A DNA stretch of 64,000 nucleotides from Nematopogon swammerdamellus (Eukaryota; Arthropoda; Insecta; Lepidoptera; Adelidae). Position 1 is the first letter of the stretch; each line of letters opens with the position of its first letter. The notes beneath the pieces were generated by a model. That model was not told where the DNA came from, made no database searches, and saw only the letters and a program-made list of their open reading frames with translations. The position numbers and the translations under genes are program-made. The stretch lies in contig OX336345.1 in assembly GCA_946902875.1 (NCBI GenBank), positions 16,895,395-16,959,394 on the forward strand. The letters are read 5' to 3'. Shown here one piece after another: positions 50,109 through 62,439 of this stretch.

Positions 50109-51189
50109 CAAATTCTGCTGGATATATTCTTCTCTAGGCCTCTCGGTGTTCATCGGTACGGAACCACTTATTGACACTTCGACGTATTAGACCGATAGCG
50201 CTGGGCTATTTTGAGGACATAAGTTAAAAAAATTCTAAACTTGCTTATTTCTTGCCTGTGGATACAGTCGTACATAAGAAGCATAATATTGCGTTTTGTG
50301 TCACATCTGTCACTTGCATTTTCAGCAATTCGAAGATTTGTGGTTGTTTTTTTTAATTCCATTCAAAACTGGCAAAATTAATCTAAACTTTAAAATAATT
50401 ATGGTATCATATCTAGGATAGCCTGCGGAGTGTGCAAACCCAGTTTGTGTCATCTTCGCCCAGTGCAAACTGACCTATGGTCAGTATGTAAAAACAGTGC
50501 CTAAAACAAAATTAGAATTGACAAAATTGTTATTTCCTATCTCAGATCACTTACATATGCCCATTAAATGAATTTGTGCCAAATTAGGGCACGCAATTTT
50601 AAGATTTTCAATTATGTTATTTTTCCAAGCTACAAAAGCTTCAAAAAAATATTAGAATGATTAGAGTTTACATATTCAATTTCATAAATGCATCAAAAAT
50701 GTACATTGTAAATTTGTGTCATTTTCATGCTCGAAATAAATGAATAAAACACAAAAACAGTTGTTGCGGTCAAAGCGGACGGACGCGGGCAGGTGGCGGC
50801 GGGCGGGGGGCATACGCACGCACACACGTTCGTTCGGTACCTACGATTTCTTCTATGCGAAGCGGCGGCCGGTGGCTGGCTGGCGTGCCCCGCGTGCCTC
50901 GCTCGCTCGCCTCGCCCGCCGCGCCGCCCGCGCCCGCGCTCGCACTTCGTGCAAAGAAGTTTGGTATCTCCTATAGAGATAATAAATAATGCAGTGCGAA
51001 TTTTGTACAAAGCCCGCGTCTGCAATCTCAATACCTACGAATGTCAATGGTCAATGTGGTCAATATTATTTTAGATTGACGCTTCGATTCGCTTAAAATT
51101 TGCATAAGTTCAAACTGACCCACCTTTCATGACCCTAAGACAATCGTGCTGAACTAATATCCCGTTTTCTGTGAAAACTAGAAACTTCG

Positions 51190-53385
51190 TCATGAACTTT
51201 TGTTTTGGTCATAACTCGAGAACCACTGGTGCTAGACCCATCGTGTTGGTACTCAAACTTCAGGTCTCGGTGAGATCTATCCATCTGTCATGAGAACTTT
51301 TGTTTTGGTCATAACTCGAGAACCACTGGTGCTAGACCCATCGTGTTGGTACTCAAACTTCAGGTCTCGGTGAGATCTATCCATCTCTCACGTGAACTTT
51401 TGTTTTGGTCATAACTCGAGAACCACTGGTGCTAGACCCATCATGTTGCTACTCAAACTTCAGGTCTCGGTGAGATCTATCCATCTGTCACGTGAACTTT
51501 TGTTTTGGTCATAACTCGAGAACCACTGGTGCTAGACCCATCATGTTGCTACTCAAACTTCAAGTCTCGGTGAGATCTATCCATCTGTCACGTGAACTTT
51601 TGTTTTGGTCATAACTCGAGAACCACTGGTGCTAGACCCATCATATTGCTACTCAAACTTCAAGTCTCGGTGAGATCTATCCATCTGTCACGTGAACTTT
51701 TGTTTTGGTCATAACTCGAGAACCACTGGTGCTAGACCCATCGTGTTGTTGGTACTCAAACTTCAATTCTCGGTGAGATCTATCCATCTGTCACGTGAAC
51801 TTTTGTTTTGGTCATAACTCGAGAACCACTGGTGCTAGACCCATCGTGTTGGTATTCACACTTCATGTCTCGCTGAGATCTATCCATCTGTCACGTGAAC
51901 TTTTGTTTTGGTCATAACTCGAGAACCACTGGTGCTAGACCCATCGTGTTGTTGGTACTCAAACTTCAGGTCTCGGTGAGATCTATCCATCTGTCACGTG
52001 AACTTTTGTTTTGGTCATAACTCGAGAACCACTGGTGCTAGACCCATCGTGTTGGTATTCACACTTCATGTCTCGCTGAGATCTATCCATCTGTCACGTG
52101 AACTTTTGTTTTGGTCATAACTCGAGAACCACTGGTGCTAGACCCATCGTGTTGGTACTCAAACTTCAGGTCTCGGTGAGATCTATCCATCTGTCACGTG
52201 AACTTTTGTTTTGGTCATAACTCGAGAACCACTGGTGCTAGACCCATCGTGTTGGTACTCAAACTTCAAGTCTCGGTGAGATCTATCCATCTGTCACGTG
52301 AACTTTTGTTTTGGTCATAACTCGAGAACCACTGGTGCTAGACCCATCGTCTTGGTACTCAAACTTCAAGTCTCGGTGAGATCTCTCCATCTGTCAGCTG
52401 AACTTTTGTTTTCATCATAACTCGAGAATCACTGGTGCTAGACACAACGTGTTGGTACTCAAACTTCAGGTCTCGGTGAGATCTATCCATCTGTCACGTG
52501 AACTTTTGTTTTGGTCATAACTCGAGAACCACTGGTGCTAGACCCATCATGTTGCTACTCAAACTTCAGGTCTCGGTGAGATCTATCCACCTGTCACGTG
52601 AACTTTTGTTTTGGTCATAACTCGAGAACCACTGGTGCTAGACCCATCGTGTTGGTACTCAAACTTCAGGTCTCGGTGAGATCTATCCAACTGTCACGTG
52701 AACTTTTGTTTTGGTCATAACTCGAGAACCACTGGTGCTAGACCCATCGTCTTGGTACTCAAACTTCAAGTCTCGGTGAGATCTCTCCATCTGTCAGCTG
52801 AACTTTTGTTTTCATCATAACTCGAGAATCACTGGTGCTAGACACAACGTGTTGGTACTCAAACTTCAGGTCTCGGTGAGATCTATCCATCTGTGTGAGT
52901 ACCAACACGATGGGTCTAGCACCAGTGATTCTCGAGTTATGACCAAAACAAAAGTTCACGTGACAGGTGGATAGATCTCACCGAGACCTAAATTTTGAGT
53001 ACCAACACAATGGGTCTAGCACCAGTGGTTCTCGAGTTATGATCAAAGCAAAAGTTCACGTGACAGATGGATAGATCTGACCGAGACCTGAAGTTTGAGT
53101 AGCAACATGATGGGTGTAGCACCAGTAGTTCTCGAGTTATGACCAAAACAAAAGTTTACGTGACAGATGGATAGATCTCACCGAGACCTGAAGTTTGAGT
53201 AGCAACACGATGGGTCTAGCACCAGTGGTTTTCGAGTTATGACCAAAACAAAAGTTCACGTGACAGATGGATAGATCTCACCGAGACATGAAGTTTGAGT
53301 ACCAACACGATGGGTCTAGCACCAGTGGTTCTCGAGTTATGACCAAAACAAAGGTTCACGTGACAGATAGATAGATTTTAGAAAT
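51190..53385. repeat. 100-bp minisatellite array reversing orientation
   Basis: About 17 + units with an exact 100-bp period in the middle, then from 52895 about five units in reverse orientation. The switch occurs inside a unit at 'CTATCCATCTGTGTGAGTAC'. Blocks of neighbouring units repeat (52341-52440 and 52741-52840 share CTTGG, TCTCTCC, CAGCTG and ACACAACG variants), showing multi-unit duplication. Confidence 0.95.
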
Positions 53386-53689
53386 TATTCGCAATTATCG
53401 GATGCATGCAAGCAAATCCGAAAGCAACAGCTAACAATATGTAAATTTTTTAAATGTGCTAATTAAGCCCTTTCATTTGATACCCCACACTAAAAACATT
53501 TTTTTTAGGTCATCACTTTATGTCCTCTAGAGGGCGCCATATCCCATTTTATGGGACGTCACATAGCCAACCAGCCAACCATAGTCAACCAGCAGACGGT
53601 CAAGAGCAAGACGCATCCAACGATACCTTCGATTTGTCAAATTATGATAAGTAGGTAGTTTCGAAGTTATGTATGAGGGAAAAGATGAA

Positions 53690-53860
53690 CATGCATACAT
53701 ACATACATACATACATAGATACATACATACATACATACATACATACATACATACATACATACATACATACATACATGCATACATACATACATACATACAT
53801 ACATACATACATACATACATACATACATACATACATACATACATACATACATACATACCG
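53690..53860 (+). repeat. (ACAT)n microsatellite
   Basis: About 42 tetramers with rare interruptions. It produces long false ORFs on both strands (Tyr-Ile-His-Thr and Met-Tyr-Val-Cys repeats). A second short (ACAT)n is at 54548-54592. Confidence 0.98.
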
Positions 53861-53871
53861 GTCAAACCGAA

Positions 53872-53990
53872 TAGAAGGGAAGCACTGACGTGGCACCAAG
53901 TTCACCCGGTGTTATGGGCTGACATCACGGATGTTGTAGGTGATGTAGCCAACCGTGTCAGTTTCAATAAAAAAAAAAAAAAAAAAAACA
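53872..53990 (+). repeat. SINE 3' part inside element T1
   Basis: 'GGGAAGCACTGACGTGGCAC', 'GGCTGACATCACGGATGTTG' and 'GTCAGTTTCAATAAAAAAAA'. It is absent from T2 at this point. Confidence 0.75.
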
Positions 53991-54738
53991 CATAACCTTC
54001 CTTCTCGCTTCGCCGTAGTCGGGTAAAAATAAGAATCTGTTCGCTAATATTGCGCGCATACTACACTACGTACAATATAATAAACACACGATCAATTAAC
54101 TTAAATCAAATAGGAACTTCAGTTAAGTAAATATCCGCTAACATCGACTCGCAACAACACATTTTTTTACATAGGTTTGCACCTAAAATTAATCAAATAG
54201 ATACCCAACGAAGTAAATCTACATAATATTATGAAATGGAATTAAATAAGAAACTGCTCGAGACAATGCATACACACACCGCGTGGCAGCGCGGCAGCCT
54301 GGTGCGCTATTAGAACCACTCGCCCTCCCGCAGCGCCGCGCCCCGCACCTCCGCCAGCCGTCCGCCGCTGCATACCTTTATTTTGCGCGCGGAACAATTC
54401 GATTTGTATGAGAGCCACATCTTAGCGTAACCGGAACTGAATTTTATGTAGCCTATCCTGTGTCCCAAGCTGTGTCCCGTATACTTAGTTAAATGTGCTT
54501 GTACAAAGTTTCATCGAATTCGGATAATCGGCTTAAGAGTTATAGCGGAACATACATACATACATACATACATACATACATACATACATACAGAAAAGAT
54601 TTCTCAAAATCGTCAATTTAGCTTTAGTATCATACATAGAGGCTACAAACTCAATATTTCCTAAAACAAAGTAACTTACTCCATGACCATCCCTTACAGA
54701 TTTATTATTAGTAATAATAATAATAATTGATAATTGAT

Positions 54739-54875
54739 ATGATAACCATACGCCGTTATCGCGGGGGCACGAACAAACCAAGGTTATACTCAAATAGGGC
54801 GGAGAGTCCCCGCCAACACTAATATATTTAGAAGGTCACATTCGTGCCCCCGCGATAACGGCGTATGATGATAAC
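54739..54875. mobile_element. 121-bp MITE with 27-bp perfect TIRs and 8-bp TSD
   Basis: ATGATAAC (54739-54746) and ATGATAAC (54868-54875) flank 54747-54867. The arms (54747-54773 and 54841-54867, beginning CATACGCCGTTATCGCGG) are perfect reverse complements over 27 bp with a 67-bp interior. An 8-bp duplication fits hAT or P-type transposition. Element T2 lacks the insertion at the matching place (59676). Confidence 0.85.
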
Positions 54876-54963
54876 GCACGCACGTCGCAACTCGCACCGC
54901 GCCACGCAACGCAACGCGCGCCCCGCGTATGGCTGGCTGAACGACCCGCGAGCGCGGCGGGGC

Positions 54964-54991
54964 GGGGGGGGGGGGGGGGGGGGGGGGGGGG
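54964..54991 (+). repeat. Poly(G) run of about 28 within a CpG island
   Basis: An uninterrupted G tract between 'GGGGC' and GAGGAGG. The matching position in T2 (59755-59770) has only short G runs. Length may be affected by sequencing or assembly. Confidence 0.85.
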
Positions 54992-56861
54992 AGGAGGCGG
55001 CGTTCGCGTGCCTCGATCGCTCGCTCGCCTCGCCCGCCGCCCCGCCGCCCGCGCCCGCGCTATTCCCCGCGCTCGCACTTCATGCGAAGTTAGTGTTTTT
55101 TCTACAAATAATAAAATTCCGTGGATAAAAACGACACAAATTATGAATAGTGTTTTGTTACACCATAATAATCAAAAAGACGTAAACTCTAACAGCCCGT
55201 ATTTTCTTTTGTGGCTTTTAGAGGTTGTTGTAATAAAAATATTAAATATCTATAAATGTCGTGGATGAATTCGACACAAAATATTTTGAACAACAGATAT
55301 CAGTACTCTAAAACGCGTAACACCTATTTAACCTTTTCTAATATTCTTTTAGAGCTATTTGCGCGATGTATTAGGTACTGGTTAAATTTAAGGATTTCCG
55401 TGGACAGAGATGACACAAAATGTTTTTGCACATCGGTTACTACTTCAATATTATCATGAAAGTAAAATTTTCTTTTCTAATTTTCTTTTCGTCCAATACT
55501 GATCTAAAAGACAAATACCTAAATTTCTACGTATGCAAATTCCTAGGATGACACAAACTAATATATTAGGTTGGGCAAATGGTTCGGAAACTATATGCGA
55601 CAAATAAACAACTTTAATATTTTTGAAACCAAAAATCCTAGCGCTACAGGTCTATATGTAGTTAATGTCGTATTACCGCAGTACATATGCAAGCGTTTGT
55701 TTCAGAAGTAGTAGGATTGTTGGTGCTTGACCCCTTTACTGCCGGCGAGCCGCGAGCGTAGTCACAGATTACTTATAGACCGATAGCGCTGGGCTATTTT
55801 GAGGACATAAGTTAAAAAAATTCTAAACTTGCTTATTTCTTGCCTGTGGATACAGTCGTACATAAGAAGCATAATATTGCGTTTTGTGTCACATCTGTCA
55901 CTTGCATTTTCAGCAATTCGAAGATTTGTGGTTGTTTTTTTTAATTCCATTCAAAACTGGCAAAATTAATCTAAACTTTAAAATAATTATGGTATCATAT
56001 CTAGGATAGCCTGCGGAGTGTGCAAACCCAGTTTGTGTCATCTTCGTCCAGTGCAAACTGACCTATGGTCAGTATGTAAAAACAGTGCCTAAAACAAAAT
56101 TAGAATTGATAAAATTGTTATTTCCTATCTCAGATCACTTACATATGCCCATTAAATGAATTTGTGCCAAATTAGGCCACGCAATTTTAAGATTTTCGAA
56201 TATGTTATTTTTCCAAGCTACAAAAGCTTCAAAAAAATATTAGAATTATTAGAGATTACATATTCAATTTCATAAATGCATGAAAAATGTACGTTGTAAA
56301 TTTGTGTCATTTTCATGCTCGAAATAAATGAATAAAACACAAAAACAGTTGTTGCGGTCAAAGCGGACGGACGCGGGCAGGTGGCGGCGGGCGGGGGGCA
56401 TACGCACGCACACACGTTCGTTCGGTACCTACGATTTCTTCTATGCGAAGCGACGCGACGGCCGGCCGCGGCGCCTGGGGCGTGCCTCGCCCGCCGCGCC
56501 GCCCGCGCCCGCGCTCTTCCTCGCGAAGAAGTTTGGTGTCTACCTACCTATAGAGATAATAATGCAGTGCGAATTTTGTACAAAGCGCGCGTCTGCAATC
56601 TCAATTCCTACGAATGTCAATGGTCAATGTGGTCAATATTATTCTAGATTGACGCTTCGATTCGCTTCAAATTTGCATAAGTTCAAACTGACCCTACCTT
56701 TCATGACCCAAACACAATCGGGCTGAACTAATATCCCGTTTTCTGTGAGAACTAGAAACTTCGCCATGAACTTTTCTTGTTCGCCTGCATGTACTTCTCC
56801 CACATCCCAAAGGTTAGTTAGAATAGAAGGCCTCGCGGCATTAAGTCAAGTAAGTATTTTG

Positions 56862-57246
56862 TCAGCCTCGATTGCTCAGTGGTGCAGACAGTCAACTGTC
56901 GCTATTGAATGTTAAGCAACGCTGGGTGCGGTCAGTAGATGGATGGGTGACCGCTGACCGTTGGAGGCTGACCGAGGTTCGGATTCCTCGTAAAACTGTA
57001 GGCCCCTTCCCTCCTAATCTTACTTGGTGGTAGGGTTTAACCCGCCCGGGTTGGTACCACCGCACTGAATGAAACGTCGGTCTAAACGCCTATGTAAATA
57101 GTTTGTGTTTTCCGACCAGTTCAGTGTAGCCGGCACGATCAAAGGGGGAAGCACTGACATGGCACCTAGTTCACCCGGTGTTATGGGCTGACATCACGGA
57201 CGTTGTAGGTGATGTAGCCAACCGTGTCAGTTTCCAAAAAAATAAA
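56862..57246 (+). repeat. SINE with tRNA/5S-like head, complete copy in T2
   Basis: It runs 'GTCAGCCTCGATTGCTCAGT', 'TTAAGCAACGCTGGGTGCGG', 'ATGGATGGGTGACCGCTGAC', 'GAGGTTCGGATTCCTCGTAA', the full shared body, and 'GTCAGTTTCCAAAAAAATAA'. This is the best-preserved full-length copy of this form in the window. Confidence 0.85.
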
Positions 57247-57304
57247 AATTAAGCTCGCCTGTTGTACCTCATTTTGATAAATTTCAATAAAGAATATATA
57301 CATA

Positions 57305-59120
57305 GATACATACAACTTTTGTTTTGATCATCATAAATAACTCGAGAACCACTGGTGCTAGACCCATCGTGCTGGTACTCAAACTTCAAGTCTCGGTGAG
57401 ATCTATCCATCTCTCACGTGAACTTTTGTTTTGGTCATAACTCTAGAACCACTGGTGCTAGACCCATCGTGTTGGTACTTAAACTTCAGGTCTCGGTGAG
57501 ATCTATCCATCTGTCACGTGAAGTTTTGTTTTGGTCATAACTCGAGAACCACTACTGGTACTAGACCCATCGTGTTGGTACTCAAACTTCAGTCTCGGTG
57601 AGATCTATCCATCTCTCACGTGAACTTTTGTTTTGGTCATAACTCGAGAACCACTGGTGCTAGACCCATCGTGTTGGTACTCAAAACTTCAGGTCTCGGT
57701 GAGATCTATCCATCTGTCCCGTGAACTTTTGTTTTGGTCATAACTCGAGAACCACTGGTGCTAGACCCATCGTGTTGGTACTCAAACTTCAAGTCTCAGT
57801 GATATCTATCCATCTCTTACGTGAACTTTTGTTTTGGTCATAACTCGAGAACCACTGGTGCTAGACCCATCGAGTTGGTACTCAAACTTCAAGTCTCGGT
57901 GAGATCTATCCATCTCTCACGTGAACTTTTGTTTTGGTCATAACTCGATAACCACTGGTGCTAGACCCATCGTCTTGGTACTCAAACTTCAGGTCTCGGT
58001 GAGATCTATCCATCTCTCACGTGAACTTTTGTTTTGGTCATAACTCTAGAACCACTGGTGCTAGACCCATCGTGTTGGTACTCAAACTTCAAGTCTCGGT
58101 GAGATCTATCCATCTCTCACGTGAACTTTTGTTTTGGTCATAACTCGAGAACCACTGGTGCTAGACCCATCGTGTTGGTACTCAAAACTTCAGGTCTCGG
58201 TGAGATCTATCCATCTGTCCCGTGAACTTTTGTTTTGGTCATAACTCGAGAACCACTGGTGCTAGACCCATCGTGTTGGTACTCAAACTTCAAGTCTCAG
58301 TGATATCTATCCATCTCTCACGTGAACTTTTGTTTTGGTCATAACTCGAGAACCACTGGTGCTAGACCCATCGTGTTGGTACTCAAACTTCAAGTCTCGG
58401 TGAGATCTGTCCATCTGTCACGTGAACTTTTATTTTGGTCATAACTCGAGAACCACTGGTGCTAGACCCATCGTGTTGGTACTCAAACTTCAAGTCTCGG
58501 TGAGATCTATCCATCTCTCACGTGAACTTTTGTTTTGGTCATAACTCTAGAACCACTGGTGCTAGACCCATCGTGTTGGTACTCAAACTTCAGGTCTCGG
58601 TGAGATCTATCCATCTGTCACGTGAACTTTTGTTTTGGTCATAACTCGATAACCACTGGTGCTAGACCCATCGTGTTGGTACTCAAACTTCAGGTCTCGG
58701 TGAGATCTATCCATCTGTCCCGTGAACTTTTGTTTTGGTCCTGAAGAGACCTGAAGTTTGAGTACCAAAAGGATGGGTCTAGCACCAGTGGTTCTCGAGT
58801 TATGACCAAAACAAAGGTTCACGTGACAGATGGATAGATCTTACCGAGACCTGAAGTTTGAGTACCAACACAATGGGTCTAGCTTCAGTGGTTCTGGAGT
58901 TATGACCAAAACAAAAGTTCATTAGACAAATGGATAGATCTCACCAAGACCTGAAGTTTGAGTACCAACACGATGGATCTAGCACCAGTGGTTCTCGAGT
59001 TATGACCAAAACAAAAGTTCACGTGAGAGATGGATAGGTCTCACCGAGACTTGAAGTTTGAGTACCAACACAATGGATCTAGCTTCAGTGGTTCTCGAGT
59101 TATGACCAAAACAATACTTC
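57305..59120. repeat. 100-bp minisatellite array in T2, reversing at about 58740
   Basis: About 14 + units, then four in reverse orientation after the junction 'TTTTGGTCCTGAAGAGACCT'. The right flank 'CTTCATGACGAAGTTTCTAG' is the inverse of the end of module A ('TAGAAACTTCGCCATGAACT'), so the palindrome extends into single-copy flanks. Confidence 0.93.
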
Positions 59121-59680
59121 ATGACGAAGTTTCTAGTTCTCACAGAAAACGGGATGGTACGGAACCCTCTTTACGTGAGCTCGACTCGAACTTGACCACT
59201 AAACAAAAAATTCTCCGGGATATACGCTACCTACCAATATACAAAGTTTCGTCAAAAAATCCTAAGCCTTCTATTACTCACAGAAAACGGGATGGTACGG
59301 AACCCTCTTTACGCGAGTTCGACTCGAACTTGACCACTTTCCCATGATATATATATATTTGCCCATGATTTAAAAAAAAACATTTAAAATTCTAGGTTTG
59401 AAACCTATCGGGTCGCATATTTCCATAGTCCACTAGGCGAGTTGCTCTGATTGGTCGTTCTCAGTTTTGCGGGAAAATTGAAATTTCGTAAGTATTTTTG
59501 AAAATAAAGTTATTTTAGGTGATTATAAAAAAATAACCTTAACCTAATTTTAACACCCTAACATAACTTAACAAAAAAAAGGAAGAAATTTAAATTTCGG
59601 AAGTATTTTCGAAAATATTTTGGAAAATAAAGTTTTTTATGTGGTTATAAAAAAATAACCTTATTTAAGAACTTATATGG
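59121..59680 (-). repeat. Inverted flank with repeated GTTTTCTGTGAG motif
   Basis: 'CACAGAAAACGGGATGGTAC' and 'GAACCCTCTTTACGTGAGCT' occur twice (59140 and 59280). Their reverse complement is the three-fold repeat at 62800-63190. It sits between the array and module B of T2. Confidence 0.75.
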
Positions 59681-60420
59681 AATAACGCACGCACGTCGCA
59701 ACGCACCACGCAACGCGCGGCCCTCGTATGGCTGGCTGACCGACCTGTGAGCGCGTCGGGGCGGAGGCGGCGTGCCTCGCTCGCTCGCTCGCCTCGCCCG
59801 CCGCCCCGCCGCCCGCGCCCGCGCTATTCCCCGCGCTCGCACTTCATGCGAAGTTAGTTTTTTTTTTCAAATAATAAAATTCCGTGGATAAAAACGACAC
59901 AAATTATGAATAGTGTTTTGTTACACCATAATAATCAAAAAGACGTAAACTCTAATAACCCGTCTTTTCTTTTGTGGCTTTTAGAGGTTGTTGTAATAAA
60001 AATATTAAAGATCTATAAATGTCGTGGATGAATTCGACACAAAATATTTTGAACAACAGATATCAGTACTCTAAAACGCGTAACACCTATTTAACCTTTC
60101 CTAATATTCTTTTAGAGCTATTTGGGCGATGTATTAGGTACTGGTTAAATATAAGGATTTCCGTGGACAGAGATGACACAAAATGATTTTGCACATCGGT
60201 TACTACTTCAATATTATCATGAAAGTAAAATTTTCTTTTCTAATTTTCTTTTCGTCCAATACTGATCTAAAAGACAAATACCTAAATTTCTACGTATGCA
60301 AATTCCTAGGATGACACAAACTAATATATTAGGTTGGGCAAATGGTTCGGAAACTATATGCGAAAAATAAAAAACTTTAATATTTTTGAAACCAAAAATC
60401 CTAGCGCTACAGGTCTATTA

Positions 60421-61822
60421 AGCGTAGTGTTGAATTAATGTGTTCGCAACTAGCAGACACTCAGTGGAACGGAATAGAAAATAAAAGCGATTTAACCTAA
60501 GTACAAAGACCACCAGTTGCCAACGCCGCCGTGTTGGGGTCCGGCACAGCGAGCTAAATCCAAGATAAACTGATAATAATTTGCACCTTGTCTAAACTCC
60601 TAGATAAATAATTTGTGTTTCTGCGAAATATTCATCAATGAGGCCAGTCTGCGTGAAATAATTATTGCGTAAACAATTTTAATAACGCTGCACGGAACTC
60701 AAATTACATTGACATTTTTGGAAAGCTGTTTTTGAAAAAGTGCTTAGAAACCTATTTTTTTTTATTGTAAGCTCGACATATGGTGCCGAGGCACCCATGA
60801 GGTGTCTAACGGCGCCCATGGACATTCGGTCGTATGCAGGGGTTGCGAATGCCATGCCGGCCTGACAGGTGCCCATATATCCAATAGTTAGTTGATATAA
60901 TAAAAACTAATCTTGTATTATATGTCTTATGTTTTTTAAATCATAATATAATCAAAATTCATTATTGCACACCAAAATACACGAAAAGAAAGACATACAG
61001 TTAGGACTATAGCGTACAAATGGGGACCTATAGTGATTTCTACGAGTCAGTTTACTTGTTTAATTTTAATAGTATTTTAAATGTTCAATAAATAAATTTT
61101 GTGAGTCATTACAAAAGTAACATTGCACTTCGTCACCTCAGGTAAACTTTTTACAGTTCAACCCTGTAATATTAATTTCAGTATAAAATGTTATACGATT
61201 TAAAAACTCGCAGTGACTAGAGTTTCATCGCAGTACATTTTCTTTGATGACGAACCACGATGAATATGCATATGTCGCAATGAAATATTGTTAATGTTGT
61301 GTGTTCTTTATGGCGAAATAAATATCTGAATCTGAATCTTGTAGAAATGTATATGTTCTCGGGTGACTTTCATCGTGTTCTACATAAAATACTACTAGGT
61401 ACTGAGGTAGGAAGATGAAACAAAAATACTTGGTTTATTTGGTCGACGTGTGTCAGCGGCCTAAGCAACTTTTTAGGTGTCGAGGGTGCGGTGAGCACTT
61501 TTCTCTGGATTTTCTTTTCATTGTTTTTCTGTTTGGCTTCGCTAATCGGCCGAGTCAGATTAAATGGGCGTGTTGACACGAGGCGACGACGGCAGAGAGG
61601 ATGATCGGTCGTTTTTATATCGGCTCTTAATTCCTCGATGTTGATCGAGAGGGAAGAAATGTGGATAGCCGATTTGAGGTTTCCTTTTAAAATTCGTTCT
61701 GTGAAGTTTGATGAATTTGAAGTTTGAGGATAATTATTTGCGTCTCGGGCTCTTTTTGGCTACTAATTATTAAACTCTTGTATTGCTTAATATACGTATG
61801 ATTTAATGTTATACTATACCTA
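60421..61822. other. Intergenic, no gene recognised
   Basis: A LINE-like tail '(AATAAATATCTGAATCTGAA)' lies at 61316-61336. A repeat fragment shared with 16150-16215 lies at 60785-60875. No exon was found. Confidence 0.35.
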
Positions 61823-61990
61823 TACTGCACGTGGGTCTTCCTGTTTTACTCGCTGCTTGATAGTTATCTTGTCCGAATATTTTGCGGAACGGGGTGGTCG
61901 GTGTTGTGCTGTAATTCACCGGAGTCCTTTTAGCACAACACCGATTACGTTTGCTATACCGGTTAGGTATAGCAAACGGTATAGGTATAA
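61823..61990 (+). repeat. SINE-like 3' part (as at 181-515)
   Basis: 'GTGGGTCTTCCTGTTTTACT', 'GGTGGTCGGTGTTGTGCTGT' and 'CAGTCCTTTTAGCACAACAC'-like sequence, diverged from the 181-515 copy. Confidence 0.6.
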
Positions 61991-62439
61991 AGCCTGTTGG
62001 TAGGCAGAGGGTTTCGCAGCTATTTCCTACTTGTTCATTACCGCTGCCCGTCCCACCAGCGTCGCACCCCGCAAAATAGTTTTCAGGCCGTGAGCACTAA
62101 ACAGACTACGTCAGTGTATTTTTTGATTTTTTTGAGCATTCTGTTTTGGAATTATTGCATCGGACAGACAAATTTGATATAATTAACTTTTTATACTATT
62201 CAAAATATTTTCTTCCAAAAATAGTATAGTAGAGATTTTCGACGATTTATAAATTTTTCAGCCACTATTTAATTATAGTTGAGAACGGCTGACTTTCCTT
62301 ATTTTCCTTATTTTGTTGCCTCTCGGAAATCCGTCCACATTCCAAGTTTCATGAAGATCGCTCAAGCCGTTTAGGAGTTACAGGCTGTGACAGACGAACA
62401 CCTGACCGATTTCATAAGGATCCTTGCCAGCATCGTTGG

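Larger units (their letters stand above)
50188..55654. mobile_element. Element T1: TIR TAGACC..AGCGCT, 3-bp TSD TAT, palindromic array
   Basis: The left end TAGACCGATAGCGCTGGGC (50188) and the reverse complement of the right end TAGACCTGTAGCGCTAGGAT (55654) are inverted repeats. TAT flanks both (50185-50187 and 55655-55657). Contents: module A (50190 to about 51190) with a CpG island, the 100-bp array (51190-53385), an unshared stretch with (ACAT)n and inserted SINE and MITE, then module B (54876-55654) with another CpG island. No transposase is recognised. Module A and B sequences recur almost unchanged in element T2. Superfamily uncertain; 3-bp duplications occur in PIF/Harbinger and CACTA groups. 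Confidence 0.72.
55776..60417. mobile_element. Element T2: same family as T1, TSD TTA
   Basis: It begins TAGACCGATAGCGCTGGGC at 55776 and ends AGCGCTACAGGTCTA at 60417; TTA flanks both sides (55773-55775 and 60418-60420). Module A (to about 56768) matches T1 50190-51200 with few differences; module B (59681-60417) matches T1 54872-55654. Between them are a 530-bp insertion containing a SINE, the palindromic 100-bp array (57305-59120) and a flank inverted relative to module A's end. It starts only 121 bp after T1 ends. No protein-coding gene is recognised. Confidence 0.75.

Noticed and set aside
50740..51074. ORFs in CpG islands (also 54836-55128 and 56328-56726)
   Set aside because: Arg/Ala/Pro-rich translations of GC-rich DNA; the T1 and T2 copies differ by frame-shifting indels in these stretches.
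53527..53995. Long ORFs on both strands (Tyr-Ile-His-Thr and Met-Tyr-Val-Cys repeats)
   Set aside because: They are the translation of an (ACAT)n microsatellite, which has no stop codons in several frames.
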